From positions 1 to 34,987 of the IMG/VR virus record IMGVR_UViG_3300049489_001017: a stretch of 34,987 nucleotides of DNA. One strand, 5' to 3'. This document shows, piece by piece, positions 20,672 through 28,795 of this stretch. The translations under genes and the position numbers were made by a program. A model generated the notes under the pieces. The model saw nothing but the letters and a program-made list of their open reading frames with translations, made no database searches and had not been told where the DNA came from. Numbering within the stretch: the stretch's first letter is position 1; every line of letters begins with the position of its first letter. The stretch comes from a virus.

Positions 20672-22477
20672 ATGAATTTACAACTTATTGCTAGAAAACT
20701 GCAATTAAAGTTTGCAGCAAGTTTGCCTTCAATTCCTAATAAACCAATGATTCCTGGTTTAAAGGTTGATAGAACTTCTGATTCTACATTAGATAAATTA
20801 AGATCATCCAATGTATTTGTTGGATGGAAATCTGAAATAAAGAATTTATTACAAAGTGTAGCTACAATATTAGAGACAGAAAAAAAGGGAAATCCTTTAG
20901 CATATGCCCTTAATGAAGGCTCAACTACAGCATTAAAAGATTATAGTAATGTTTATATAAACAAAATTAAATCTGAAAAACCTCAGGTTTCTTTTTTTTG
21001 GCATCTATCAAATGACTTTGATAAAATAGTAGATGATTTGGCTAATATGCCAGATGAAATGCCAAAAGAATTATTTGATTATATTTTCTCAAAAAGCTCA
21101 GATGAAAAAGATTTAGCAGCTGAAGCTTTAACAGATCCTAAATTAAATGAAATTGCAAGAGACTTTTTAAAGAAACTTGATCCATTAAGAGTTAGAATCT
21201 TAAAATATCAAGGCTTATTAGAAGAATATCTAGGCACAAAACCTGGAATTTATAATTTAGTAAGACCAGCTTTCTTTGAAGGATACTCAGGATTTAAAGT
21301 TGAAAATGGCGAAATGTCAGCCAAATCTTTAAATTGGGATCCTAATAAAAAGAAAAAGATGCAGCAATTATTAAATAATTTAGATCATAGAATTATAGAT
21401 GTTTCTAATATTATAGTAAAAGCTTTTAATATAATTAATAATTTTTATCTTGAAGCTACTTTAATTCCTGGGGCAACTCAGAAATTAAAGCAATATATGG
21501 ATAAGCAAACCATTTCTCAAAATGGAAGATACAAATTAATAAATCCAGCGCCTAAACTTAGAACAGATTTAATGAATGCTTTTGGAAGATTTACGTCTGT
21601 ATTATCTCCAATAATCGGAACAGAAATTACATGGGATCAATACTCTGATCTTTTAAAAGATCCTCAAACAAGAGATATTGTTGAGACAATTATAAGATCT
21701 CAAGAAAGACAACACTCTGTTTCAAGAGAATATAATGCCCCAGTTAATAGAGAATTATCTGCCGAAGATATTATTAAATTAAGAAAAGTATTAGATTTAG
21801 GCACTTCTGATATTACATTATCTCCTGATAGATTTAGTGAAAGATCTTCTGCTAAAGAAGTAGTTGATGTAGCAACTAGTATGTTTATGCAAGGAAAAGA
21901 ATCCGAAGCTAGAGCATATTTAAAATCTAATAAGCAAATAAATGAAATGGCTCAATTATCTTTAGAAGCCAAAGAAGAATTACTACATCTTCTTCGTAAA
22001 GATATTAATGCATTAGAATCAGCAAAACAAGTTGGTACTTTACAAGCTAATGAAATAAATGAATTAGAAGAATTAAAAATATCATTAAAAGTATTACAAA
22101 CTCTGATTAATAAACATAAAAGCCAACATGGAATAGAATTAATTCCTAATTACTCTAAATCAGTTGAAAAACAACAAAAACAAGAATCAGAAGATTTAAC
22201 AAGCAAAGAGCTTGGTATGAAGTCTTCAATAGAAGAATTATCTGATAAATATAAAGATTTAATTCCTTATGATCTTGAATCTACATTAAAAGATAAATCA
22301 CGAGAAGAATTAAGCCAAATATTATCTGACTTAAGCAAAGTTGAAGATAATGGAAGAAAACAAAAATACTTAACTATTGATCAAATCAGAAATGTAGATA
22401 AATTAAAACTTATAGTTAGAAAAGCATTAATGGACTTAATTAATAAAGAAAAGAACAGAACTCAATTTCAGAGGTAA
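20672..22477 (+). CDS. Hypothetical large helical protein (601 aa)
   Basis: Not recognised. 601 residues, predicted almost all alpha. The N-terminus is basic and hydrophobic (MNLQLIARKLQLKFAASLPS), reminiscent of a signal-like or targeting helix, but not a clear signal peptide. The central part (about 60-400) is helical with short loops. The C-terminal third is a strong coiled coil (KEELLHLLRKDINALESAKQ; INELEELKISLKVLQTLINK; SSIEELSDKYKDLI; SREELSQILSDLSKVED). It starts 2 bases after the previous stop. The length and coil content suggest a structural or scaffolding role; there is no enzymatic motif. Confidence 0.6.
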   Translation: MNLQLIARKLQLKFAASLPSIPNKPMIPGLKVDRTSDSTLDKLRSSNVFVGWKSEIKNLLQSVATILETEKKGNPLAYALNEGSTTALKDYSNVYINKIKSEKPQVSFFWHLSNDFDKIVDDLANMPDEMPKELFDYIFSKSSDEKDLAAEALTDPKLNEIARDFLKKLDPLRVRILKYQGLLEEYLGTKPGIYNLVRPAFFEGYSGFKVENGEMSAKSLNWDPNKKKKMQQLLNNLDHRIIDVSNIIVKAFNIINNFYLEATLIPGATQKLKQYMDKQTISQNGRYKLINPAPKLRTDLMNAFGRFTSVLSPIIGTEITWDQYSDLLKDPQTRDIVETIIRSQERQHSVSREYNAPVNRELSAEDIIKLRKVLDLGTSDITLSPDRFSERSSAKEVVDVATSMFMQGKESEARAYLKSNKQINEMAQLSLEAKEELLHLLRKDINALESAKQVGTLQANEINELEELKISLKVLQTLINKHKSQHGIELIPNYSKSVEKQQKQESEDLTSKELGMKSSIEELSDKYKDLIPYDLESTLKDKSREELSQILSDLSKVEDNGRKQKYLTIDQIRNVDKLKLIVRKALMDLINKEKNRTQFQR

Positions 22478-22480
22478 TTT

Positions 22481-23188
22481 ATGCGTATAGCTGAACTATT
22501 AGAATTATTTGCACAAGTATTAGAAGATTCAGACAATGAAGCTTTAGTTTTAGCTGAGTCTAATGAAGAATGCTTAGAAATAACTGCCAATGCTTTAGTT
22601 GAAGCAGCAGAAATCTTAAAAGCAGCTGCAAAAAAAGTAGATGAAATTGAACCTATTGAAACTGCATTAACCCCAGAATCACTAGAAGATGTCGCAAACA
22701 TAGCTGAGGCATTTGATGCATCTGGTGATGAAAAATTAATGAAAATGGCTTCTGTTCTTGATGAGCTTTTATTAACAATTGCGGCGCCTGATGTTAATTA
22801 TAAAAAACAAGCCGAACATCAATTAAATGTTTTAAGAGAAAAATTATTAGCTGCCAGAATTTCTCCAGAAAAAGTCGCTGCTGTAACTGAAGAATACAGA
22901 AAAGAAGTAGAAAAAGAACCTGCTTTAAAAACTTACCGTATATTAGAAGCTCCTTTACAAACAAGATACTGTCCAGATCATCCTGGCGTAAGTTTATATC
23001 GTGCCGAAGATAAAGTATTTAAATGTCCTTTAGATGAAAAATCATATGATTTTGATAATGGATACGAATTAGAAAATGGCAGCAAAGTTCAAGGAAGTAC
23101 AGTTCAAGGTCAAAGAACATTTGATAACTATAATACATTACAAGAATCTGTATTTACTACAAGACAACAAAGATTAGGCGAAAACTGA
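22481..23188 (+). CDS. Hypothetical protein with zinc-ribbon-like motif (235 aa)
   Basis: Not recognised. 235 residues. The N-terminal 150 residues are helical with many Ala/Glu (MRIAELLELFAQVLEDSDNE; AEILKAAAKKVDEIE). Then comes a small metal-type motif, RYCPDHPGVSLYRAEDKVFK followed by CPLDEK (residues about 164-190), a CPxH...CP pair that could hold one zinc, then a Gln/Asn-rich tail (QGSTVQGQRTFDNYN). It starts behind AGAGG. Its stop TGA is the TG of the promoter element at 23186. As the last gene of its run it may be a structural protein. Similar Cys-containing tails at the end of the 519-residue neighbour suggest related architecture. Confidence 0.6.
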   Translation: MRIAELLELFAQVLEDSDNEALVLAESNEECLEITANALVEAAEILKAAAKKVDEIEPIETALTPESLEDVANIAEAFDASGDEKLMKMASVLDELLLTIAAPDVNYKKQAEHQLNVLREKLLAARISPEKVAAVTEEYRKEVEKEPALKTYRILEAPLQTRYCPDHPGVSLYRAEDKVFKCPLDEKSYDFDNGYELENGSKVQGSTVQGQRTFDNYNTLQESVFTTRQQRLGEN

Positions 23189-23194
23189 TATATA
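23186..23194 (+). promoter_or_regulatory. Extended -10 promoter element TGA-TATATA ahead of the packaging operon
   Basis: The TGA stop of the upstream gene supplies the TG; TATATA is 23189-23194. ACTGATATATAGCT (23184-23197) is identical to the element at 10318-10331. No -35 is seen. It likely drives the downstream block 23249-34664 and beyond, which has no other visible terminator. Confidence 0.6.
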
Positions 23195-23245
23195 GCTCTT
23201 TGATTAGTTTGGCAATATTTCTGCATTTTTCTATCAAAGAGCTAT
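23192..23245 (+). promoter_or_regulatory. 13-bp inverted repeat covering the ribosome-binding site of 23249, overlapping its promoter
   Basis: ATAGCTCTTTGAT (23192-23204) and ATCAAAGAGCTAT (23233-23245) are perfect reverse complements with a 28-base loop. The second arm holds AAAGAG (23236-23241), the likely ribosome-binding site of the gene at 23249. The first arm begins inside the -10 element. RNA starting near 23201 would lack most of the first arm and stay open; RNA read through from 18640-23188 would fold. T4 uses this design at some late genes. Confidence 0.6.
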
Positions 23246-23248
23246 TTT

Positions 23249-23998
23249 ATGGTAAAACCTGCCCCATCTTTTAAAAAAATATTAGAACATCCTGATAGGG
23301 ATGAAATTATTTCTAAATTAATTATTGGTATTCCTAGTAAAGAAATTAGTGAATGGCTTCATGCTAAATATTTTAATTTAAATGAAACTAGATTTACTAT
23401 TGGTGAAAGTAGCTTAGACTCTTTCTCTAAAAACTATTTAGATATTTATCAATATCTTAAACAAGATATTTCTACAGTTGAAACAGCCCTTACTAAAGCC
23501 CAAAGTACTGAGTCTATTGTTAAGGGTAATAAAGCCTATAAACAAAAAGTAATGGAATTAGCTGAGAAGAAATTAGATGTTAAAACTATAGTTATTAATA
23601 TGGTTGTTGCTATTGAAGATAGATTAAGCCAATTATATGATAATATCCAAGAAGATCCTTCTTCTTTTAGGGAAGATCGTAAATTAATGGAATGGTTTAA
23701 TACTTTGGGATTGGCTTTAGATAGATATTATAAAATAGTTGAACAAGGTCCAGATCAAATTATACAACATAATGTTACATTACAGGCGGTAGACCAGCAT
23801 ATTAATGTGTTCCAAGAAGTAATTAGGAAAACATTAGAACAAATGGATGTTGAAACTTCTTTGTATTTTATGGAAATATTTAATCAAGAAATGTCTAAAT
23901 TAAGGCAGCAAAACGCTACCGCTGCTCCCAATTTAGATGTTCAATTAACTGATGCTAAATTACTTGCGGAAAAAATTCACGAAAAACTAATGGATTAA
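23249..23998 (+). CDS. Candidate terminase small subunit / DNA-binding packaging protein
   Basis: 249 residues. The N-terminus (LEHPDRDEIISKLIIGIPSK, EISEWLHAKY) reads as a helix-turn-helix of the form 'hpxxxeIxxxLxxGxpxxeI...', common in phage small terminases. The rest is helical: QYLKQDISTVETALTKAQST and IVINMVVAIEDRLSQLYDNI, with a helical C-terminus. Terminase small subunits bind the packaging site and stimulate the large subunit. The TerL gene is 4.8 kb downstream in the same run, a larger distance than usual. It is first in the operon behind a promoter whose hairpin may limit translation of read-through RNA. Alternatives: another HTH structural protein. Only the N-terminal motif supports the call. 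Confidence 0.4.
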   Translation: MVKPAPSFKKILEHPDRDEIISKLIIGIPSKEISEWLHAKYFNLNETRFTIGESSLDSFSKNYLDIYQYLKQDISTVETALTKAQSTESIVKGNKAYKQKVMELAEKKLDVKTIVINMVVAIEDRLSQLYDNIQEDPSSFREDRKLMEWFNTLGLALDRYYKIVEQGPDQIIQHNVTLQAVDQHINVFQEVIRKTLEQMDVETSLYFMEIFNQEMSKLRQQNATAAPNLDVQLTDAKLLAEKIHEKLMD

Positions 23999-25963
23999 AT
24001 GATGAATAATAAAAACTTAATTTGGGGAGAAATTATAAAGAAAACTTCTAATATTCCATTAGATATTGAAGATCCACTTGTTGTTCATGAACAGTTAACT
24101 TCTTTACATAATTGGGTTGAAACATCAGATATTCCATTGGTTGATGATTTTCTTCCTTTATCTGCTTTAGCTTATCCAAATTACTTAGGTGGTAGCTATG
24201 GTTCTCCTGCTGCTGATTTAAAGAAATGGATTCAAACAGCCAAAGATCTTTATTTTAGACAATCTAAAGGGGAAGACAAATTAACAGCATTAGCAGAATT
24301 AACTAATAATTGGTCAGAAAAAGAATCTGTTAACTTTTTAGAATGGCTAAAGTTTTATCAACATGGTAATCATTTAAAGTATAAAATGGCTCAAGCATGG
24401 TTTCAAGGAAAAGATGTAGATTATCTTTTGCCATTTAAACCTGATAAAAAAGATGAAAACTTACTTGCTCCTTCTATTGATTTTGCTGCTAAAAAAGTAG
24501 ATGTTCAAGATACTTCTGCCGCTGAACAAAAGAAAGCCGTAGAAGCTCAAAAAAGAAAAATATTATCAAGATTAGATTCATTAGAAAAACTATTAAGAGA
24601 TCATGAAAGTCAAATTTTAGTTGAAGATGAACTGGAAATGCTTATTGGTAAAGTTTATGAGTTAAAAACTTTATTCCAAAAAATAAAGAAAACTAAAAGC
24701 GCTGATTTATATTATGCTCAAGTAATTAAAAAAGCCAATATATTAAATCATAATAAATATACAAATGCAGCCAATGTATTATTTGCTTTTGCTGGAGATG
24801 TTCTTACCGAAAAGAAACCCAATGCCGCCCCAATAGGATCTGTTCCTGTTGCTGCTGATAAATTGCCAGCTGTATCTAATCCTAAAGACGCTAAATTACC
24901 TATTGATGGTGAAAAGGCTACTAAATTAGACAATAATAATGCTGATGCTATTACAGATAAAACACAAGATAAAAAACTACCAATAGCTCCTCCTAACAGC
25001 TCTGGAAACGCTGCGCCTGTTGGTCCTTCCAGTGGTTCAGGGGGCGCTCAGCCAATTACACCGCCCGCGACACCTGCCCCAGCCCCTCCCTTTGGTGGTG
25101 GTCAGCTTCCAATTTCTCAGTTGTCCAGAAATCAAAATGAGCCTAACAACTCTCCTGATTTAACTGATTCTAAGAAATTAAATGGAATTTCTGATTTCTT
25201 ATCAAATGTTTCTGGAGATAAAGATTTAAATAATGTTGAAGAAGATTTAGAAGTAGATGAAAATGATGTTTATGAGAAAGATGGAGAGTTAGTTGCTGAG
25301 GCTCAATTAGCCCCTCTAGCTCCAGCTGAAAATAAACCAGCTCCATTACCTGTTGCTGATAAAGCTGTAGCCACAGAGCCTGAAAACGGTGCAGAATCAA
25401 CTATTACTGTATCAGAGGACTTTGACAATTTAATTGATAAAGCTTTTAACAATATCACAACAAAAGATGTTATTAATAAGTTAGAAGAAATTTCAAAGAT
25501 CTTCAGAGTAAGAGAAATTCCAAGACAACTAGCTATTGTAGATTTAATGTTAGATAGATTAGGAATAGCTTCTTTCTTCCCCAATATTGCTGAAGCATCT
25601 AATAAAGCTTTAGAGTCAAATAATTATATTGGTACTCGTATTGATGATGCGTTATCTAAATTACGTGGAACATTAAGTGTTGCAAATATAGATTTAGTTA
25701 ATGGAGAAGGTAAATCATCTGGTAAAGCAAATGATACTATAAATAAATTACAGCTTGATGAAAAGAAAAATCAAGAACGTCAAGATACAAAAGCTAAATT
25801 AAGAGATCAAGAATTAGATAATGCTTCTCAAATGTTAAAGAATGAAAAAGAAACTCCTGAAATTAATGTAGAAGAAGATTTAGCTGAGCCTGTTGTAAAT
25901 GAACCTGTAGTTGAGACTCCTAAACCTGCAATTCCAAAACCTGTAACTCCTGCGATTAAATAA
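23999..25963 (+). CDS. Hypothetical protein with Pro/Gly-rich linker (654 aa)
   Basis: Not recognised. 654 residues, starting directly after the previous stop (TAAATG). Residues about 1-170 are globular and aromatic (WVETSDIPLVDDFLPLSALA; WLKFYQHGNHLKYKMAQAWF). A coiled region follows (AAEQKKAVEAQKRKILSRLD, about 178-235), then a long Pro/Ala/Gly/Ser linker (about 275-385, including PPNSSGNAAPVGPSSGSGGA and PPATPAPAPPFGGGQLP), then an acidic helical C-terminal region (about 400-654; SEDFDNLIDKAFNNITTKDV) and a Pro-rich end (PKPAIPKPVTPAIK). Nucleotides 25020-25110 are GC-rich compared with the rest. The layout suggests a virion or scaffold protein with a flexible hinge. No enzymatic motifs are seen. 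Confidence 0.6.
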   Translation: MMNNKNLIWGEIIKKTSNIPLDIEDPLVVHEQLTSLHNWVETSDIPLVDDFLPLSALAYPNYLGGSYGSPAADLKKWIQTAKDLYFRQSKGEDKLTALAELTNNWSEKESVNFLEWLKFYQHGNHLKYKMAQAWFQGKDVDYLLPFKPDKKDENLLAPSIDFAAKKVDVQDTSAAEQKKAVEAQKRKILSRLDSLEKLLRDHESQILVEDELEMLIGKVYELKTLFQKIKKTKSADLYYAQVIKKANILNHNKYTNAANVLFAFAGDVLTEKKPNAAPIGSVPVAADKLPAVSNPKDAKLPIDGEKATKLDNNNADAITDKTQDKKLPIAPPNSSGNAAPVGPSSGSGGAQPITPPATPAPAPPFGGGQLPISQLSRNQNEPNNSPDLTDSKKLNGISDFLSNVSGDKDLNNVEEDLEVDENDVYEKDGELVAEAQLAPLAPAENKPAPLPVADKAVATEPENGAESTITVSEDFDNLIDKAFNNITTKDVINKLEEISKIFRVREIPRQLAIVDLMLDRLGIASFFPNIAEASNKALESNNYIGTRIDDALSKLRGTLSVANIDLVNGEGKSSGKANDTINKLQLDEKKNQERQDTKAKLRDQELDNASQMLKNEKETPEINVEEDLAEPVVNEPVVETPKPAIPKPVTPAIK

Positions 25964-26703
25964 TGAGACTTAGACTAAGAGATATATTGGCTATAATTCA
26001 GGAAGTATCTCATAAGGAAAAATTACCAGAAACATTTATTTGTGGTGGTGTACCTAGAGATAAAGAAATGAATACTTTATCTAATATTAATGATTTAGAT
26101 CTAACTAATGGATCTGATAGCATTAATATATTGGCTAATAAAGTCTCAGGTATATTGTCAAGAAAATATAATTTATTACAAAAACAATCAAATGATGGTC
26201 ATATATCTTTAATTGTAGGTAATTTAAAAGTAGATTTTTCTTCTCATTTTATTGTTGATGGAGTAAAAGGCAAAACTGAATTAGAAAAAGAAATGTTTAG
26301 TAGGGATTTTACTTGCAATTCTTTATTATTGACATTGGACTTAAAGAAAATTATAGATGTAACTGGTAGAGGTAAAATTGATATTAAAAATAAAGTATTA
26401 AATACTTGTTTAGATCCAAGTATAACTTTAACTAATTCAAAAAATCGAGTTCCAAGAATTGTATATATGGCAGCTAAATTAGGGTTTACAGTAAATCCTG
26501 ACATAATAGAATATGTTAAGAATAATCCTTCTGTAAATAATTTAAATGTAAGAGAGATAACTATTAAAAAAATAAATGAAGCTATTAAATATGATGCTGA
26601 AAAATCATTAAAATTAATAAGCCAAATGAATTTATGGGATTACATTCCTATTTCTAATGAATTACAACCATATTACCAAGCGCATTTGAAAGGAGAAATA
26701 TGA
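25963..26703 (+). CDS. CCA-adding enzyme / poly(A) polymerase-type nucleotidyltransferase
   Basis: 246 residues. Class II nucleotidyltransferase motifs: FICGGVPRD at 26-33 (family GGxVRD), NDLDL with D44 and D46 as metal ligands, RDFTCNSL at 114-121 (family RDFTIN), an IDVTGRGKIDIKNKVLNT segment (131-148), and RVPRIVYMAAKLGF (162-175; family RIxRAxRFAxxLxF). It stops near the end of the neck region, so the C-terminal body and tail that bind tRNA in bacterial enzymes (about 400 residues) are missing. It would add nucleotides to RNA 3' ends; substrate unknown. The gene lies among packaging genes and overlaps both neighbours (1 and 4 bases). No tRNA genes are visible in the window, although large phages commonly carry them elsewhere. 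Confidence 0.85.
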   Translation: MRLRLRDILAIIQEVSHKEKLPETFICGGVPRDKEMNTLSNINDLDLTNGSDSINILANKVSGILSRKYNLLQKQSNDGHISLIVGNLKVDFSSHFIVDGVKGKTELEKEMFSRDFTCNSLLLTLDLKKIIDVTGRGKIDIKNKVLNTCLDPSITLTNSKNRVPRIVYMAAKLGFTVNPDIIEYVKNNPSVNNLNVREITIKKINEAIKYDAEKSLKLISQMNLWDYIPISNELQPYYQAHLKGEI

Positions 26704-27245
26704 AAACTCCTAAAAAAGATATAGATACATTAGGTGTATTATACCAAAATTATGATTTATATGATGTGGGTGGAGAAGGACCTGGTGCTGGGTTTTATTC
26801 TAATATGGATAAATATACTTCTGTAAAAGATTTTCTTAAAAAGAAAAAGCAAAGGTTACGCAGGAAAGCCTTTTTAAGATCATTTATAATAAAGAAAGCA
26901 ATAGATTTTGCTAATGATAATTCATATACTATGCAACCATTAGAGCAAGATAGTATATTTGAAGCAACTACTATGGGATTGGGCAGGAAATACGATTATG
27001 TTCAAAATGATTTTGAAGATAAAAGACCTGAACAATTTGAAGTTGGTAAAGACTATCAGTTTAATGATAAAGAAATTGCTGAAGAATTTGGTAAATGGAT
27101 TAATTTTGAAACTCCAATATTACAGCTTCCTAATGATATAAAGCCTTTGTCAGATACAGATCAAGAATGGATTCCTGACCAAAGATACTCAATAACCGAT
27201 GTTGGTACAGGTGTATATTCAAAAGATGATGAGTATCTATATTAA
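26700..27245 (+). CDS. Hypothetical protein (181 aa)
   Basis: Not recognised. 181 residues, with a basic helical stretch near residues 45-70 (VKDFLKKKKQRLRRKAFLRS) and a Gly-rich turn (YDVGGEGPGAGFYSN). The C-terminal half is acidic and low in helix (EDKRPEQFEVGKDYQFNDKE; YSITDVGTGVYSKDDEYLY). The ATG overlaps the end of the nucleotidyltransferase gene by 4 bases behind AAAGGAG, the second-best ribosome-binding site in this block. A nucleic-acid or membrane-surface contact through the basic helix is possible. Its position before TerL suggests a head or packaging component. Confidence 0.6.
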   Translation: MKTPKKDIDTLGVLYQNYDLYDVGGEGPGAGFYSNMDKYTSVKDFLKKKKQRLRRKAFLRSFIIKKAIDFANDNSYTMQPLEQDSIFEATTMGLGRKYDYVQNDFEDKRPEQFEVGKDYQFNDKEIAEEFGKWINFETPILQLPNDIKPLSDTDQEWIPDQRYSITDVGTGVYSKDDEYLY

Positions 27246-27284
27246 TAGAGCTGCATAATATTATAGTTTTTCTAGGATCAAACA

Positions 27285-28148
27285 ATGACTCAACCAAACA
27301 TTTTATATGTATCAGAACAAAATCCAACAATAGAAGAACCTATTGTTTTAGAAGTAATGGATACGCCTAACTTCCCTCAAGAACAAGAACAGCCTTTAGA
27401 AGTTACTTTGGAATTAGATTTTGTTCCAGGTGCTCCTAAAGATGTTGAAGATATTGTTATTGAAGAGGAAAAAGAAGAGGTAAAAGACGAACAAGAAGTT
27501 AAAGATGAAGAATCTTTAGATGGATGGAAAATACCTCTAACTAAAATGGTTGAATGGGTTGATCTTAAATTTAAAAAGATTCCTAAGCATTCAGGTAATG
27601 ATATTGCTGGTATTGAAAGAGCTGTTTCATTTTTGAAAAAAGTAAAAAATGAAGTTTATTCAGCTATGAAAAATGATTTAGATGAAGTTTTGGATTCTAA
27701 ATTAGTTGAAGATATTTGTAATAAGATTGAAAAAGGCATTGATGGTTTAGAGGATCGTAAAGAAAAACTATCTAAGAAAAAGAAGCGCGCTGATGACATT
27801 TCTGATCGTATTAAATTAATAAAAGAAGCTTCTTCTGCTATGGGAGTAAATGGAATTACTGTAGTTGCCCCAATATTTATTTCAAGAATTGCTAGAATTC
27901 TAGTTAATGGTCATATTTCTGCTGGTCATGATATGTCAGATATGTTTGATAAATTAATTAAAAAATATGATTTGGATCAAAGAGAAGTTGCTGAAGTATT
28001 AGAGTTAGTATCTAATATGGGTTATCCTTTACGTATGGATAGAGGATATGATTTAGGTGAAGAAGTTGATGCTGCTTCATCAGATAATTTTGATTGGGCT
28101 GCCAATTATTCAGACCCTTCTTACATTAATAACAAAGATCAAAAGTAA
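27285..28148 (+). CDS. Hypothetical acidic/helical protein (287 aa)
   Basis: Not recognised. 287 residues. Residues 1-80 are acidic and likely disordered (VEDIVIEEEKEEVKDEQEVK). Then come a helical domain (KIPLTKMVEWVDLKFKKIPK; IERAVSFLKKVKNEVYSAMK), a charged coiled region with KKKKRADD, and a helical C-terminal part (ITVVAPIFISRIARILVNGH; DKLIKKYDLDQREVAEVLEL). Start behind AGGA. The gap of 39 bases upstream contains a small AT palindrome (TAATATTA) without a T run. It overlaps the next gene by one base. A structural or assembly protein is possible from composition. Confidence 0.6.
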   Translation: MTQPNILYVSEQNPTIEEPIVLEVMDTPNFPQEQEQPLEVTLELDFVPGAPKDVEDIVIEEEKEEVKDEQEVKDEESLDGWKIPLTKMVEWVDLKFKKIPKHSGNDIAGIERAVSFLKKVKNEVYSAMKNDLDEVLDSKLVEDICNKIEKGIDGLEDRKEKLSKKKKRADDISDRIKLIKEASSAMGVNGITVVAPIFISRIARILVNGHISAGHDMSDMFDKLIKKYDLDQREVAEVLELVSNMGYPLRMDRGYDLGEEVDAASSDNFDWAANYSDPSYINNKDQK

Positions 28149-28780
28149 TGAAAATAAATAGAAATAGATCAGGTAATTTAATTAAAACACATAATGAACA
28201 AACCTTTAATGGTAATTCTATTATGAATGATTTTATTAAAAATCTTGATAAATTAGCAACTCAGCCAAGGCAAGAAAATTTATTTAGCCAAATACAATCT
28301 ATTGTTAATGGTACAGGTTCTAAATTTTCATCTGTTGAAGATAAAGTCAAAGATATGCAGGAAAGGTCAGGATTTGCTGAATATCGTAGAAAAGTCTCTG
28401 AAAAAGAAGAAACTACTAAAGTTGCTCAAGTAGAAGAAAATTCTGAGACTAATGATAATCCAGAAGCTATTAAAAAATTTCCACCATTAGGAATTGCAAT
28501 TAATTCTTATGTTGATAAAATAAAAGGTAGTGATTCGATTATATCTGTTATAGAAAAGATGAAGAGTTTATACAGATCTGAACTGCCTGAAGATACTGAT
28601 TGGAATGATGTTAATTTATATGAATATATAAATCAAGCAATTATAAGAGCAAAACATCAATATGTAACTCCTGGATATACTGGTTTTGAAGCTAATAGTG
28701 ATACTGTCGATGATTTACATGTTGATGAATCTAATAATGACCCATTTGCCATCTTATCTCCAGGTAACAAAAATATATAG
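28148..28780 (+). CDS. Hypothetical protein (210 aa)
   Basis: Not recognised. 210 residues. The ATG overlaps the previous stop by one base (TAATG). An internal ATG at 28223 (MNDFIKNLDKLATQ) is an alternative start, since the first 25 residues are low complexity. The body has a charged coiled region (VEDKVKDMQERSGFAEYRRK) and a helix (INSYVDKIKGSDSIISVIEK), with an acidic tail (DDLHVDESNNDPFAILSPGN). It immediately precedes TerL, a common place for small terminase or head-completion genes, but there is no HTH to support a small terminase. Confidence 0.55.
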   Translation: MKINRNRSGNLIKTHNEQTFNGNSIMNDFIKNLDKLATQPRQENLFSQIQSIVNGTGSKFSSVEDKVKDMQERSGFAEYRRKVSEKEETTKVAQVEENSETNDNPEAIKKFPPLGIAINSYVDKIKGSDSIISVIEKMKSLYRSELPEDTDWNDVNLYEYINQAIIRAKHQYVTPGYTGFEANSDTVDDLHVDESNNDPFAILSPGNKNI

Positions 28781-28795
28781 TTCCTGGGTTTAAAT

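Noticed and set aside
26959-27141. 60-residue + strand ORF inside the 181-residue gene
   Set aside because: A shadow in another frame, with low-complexity content and no SD.
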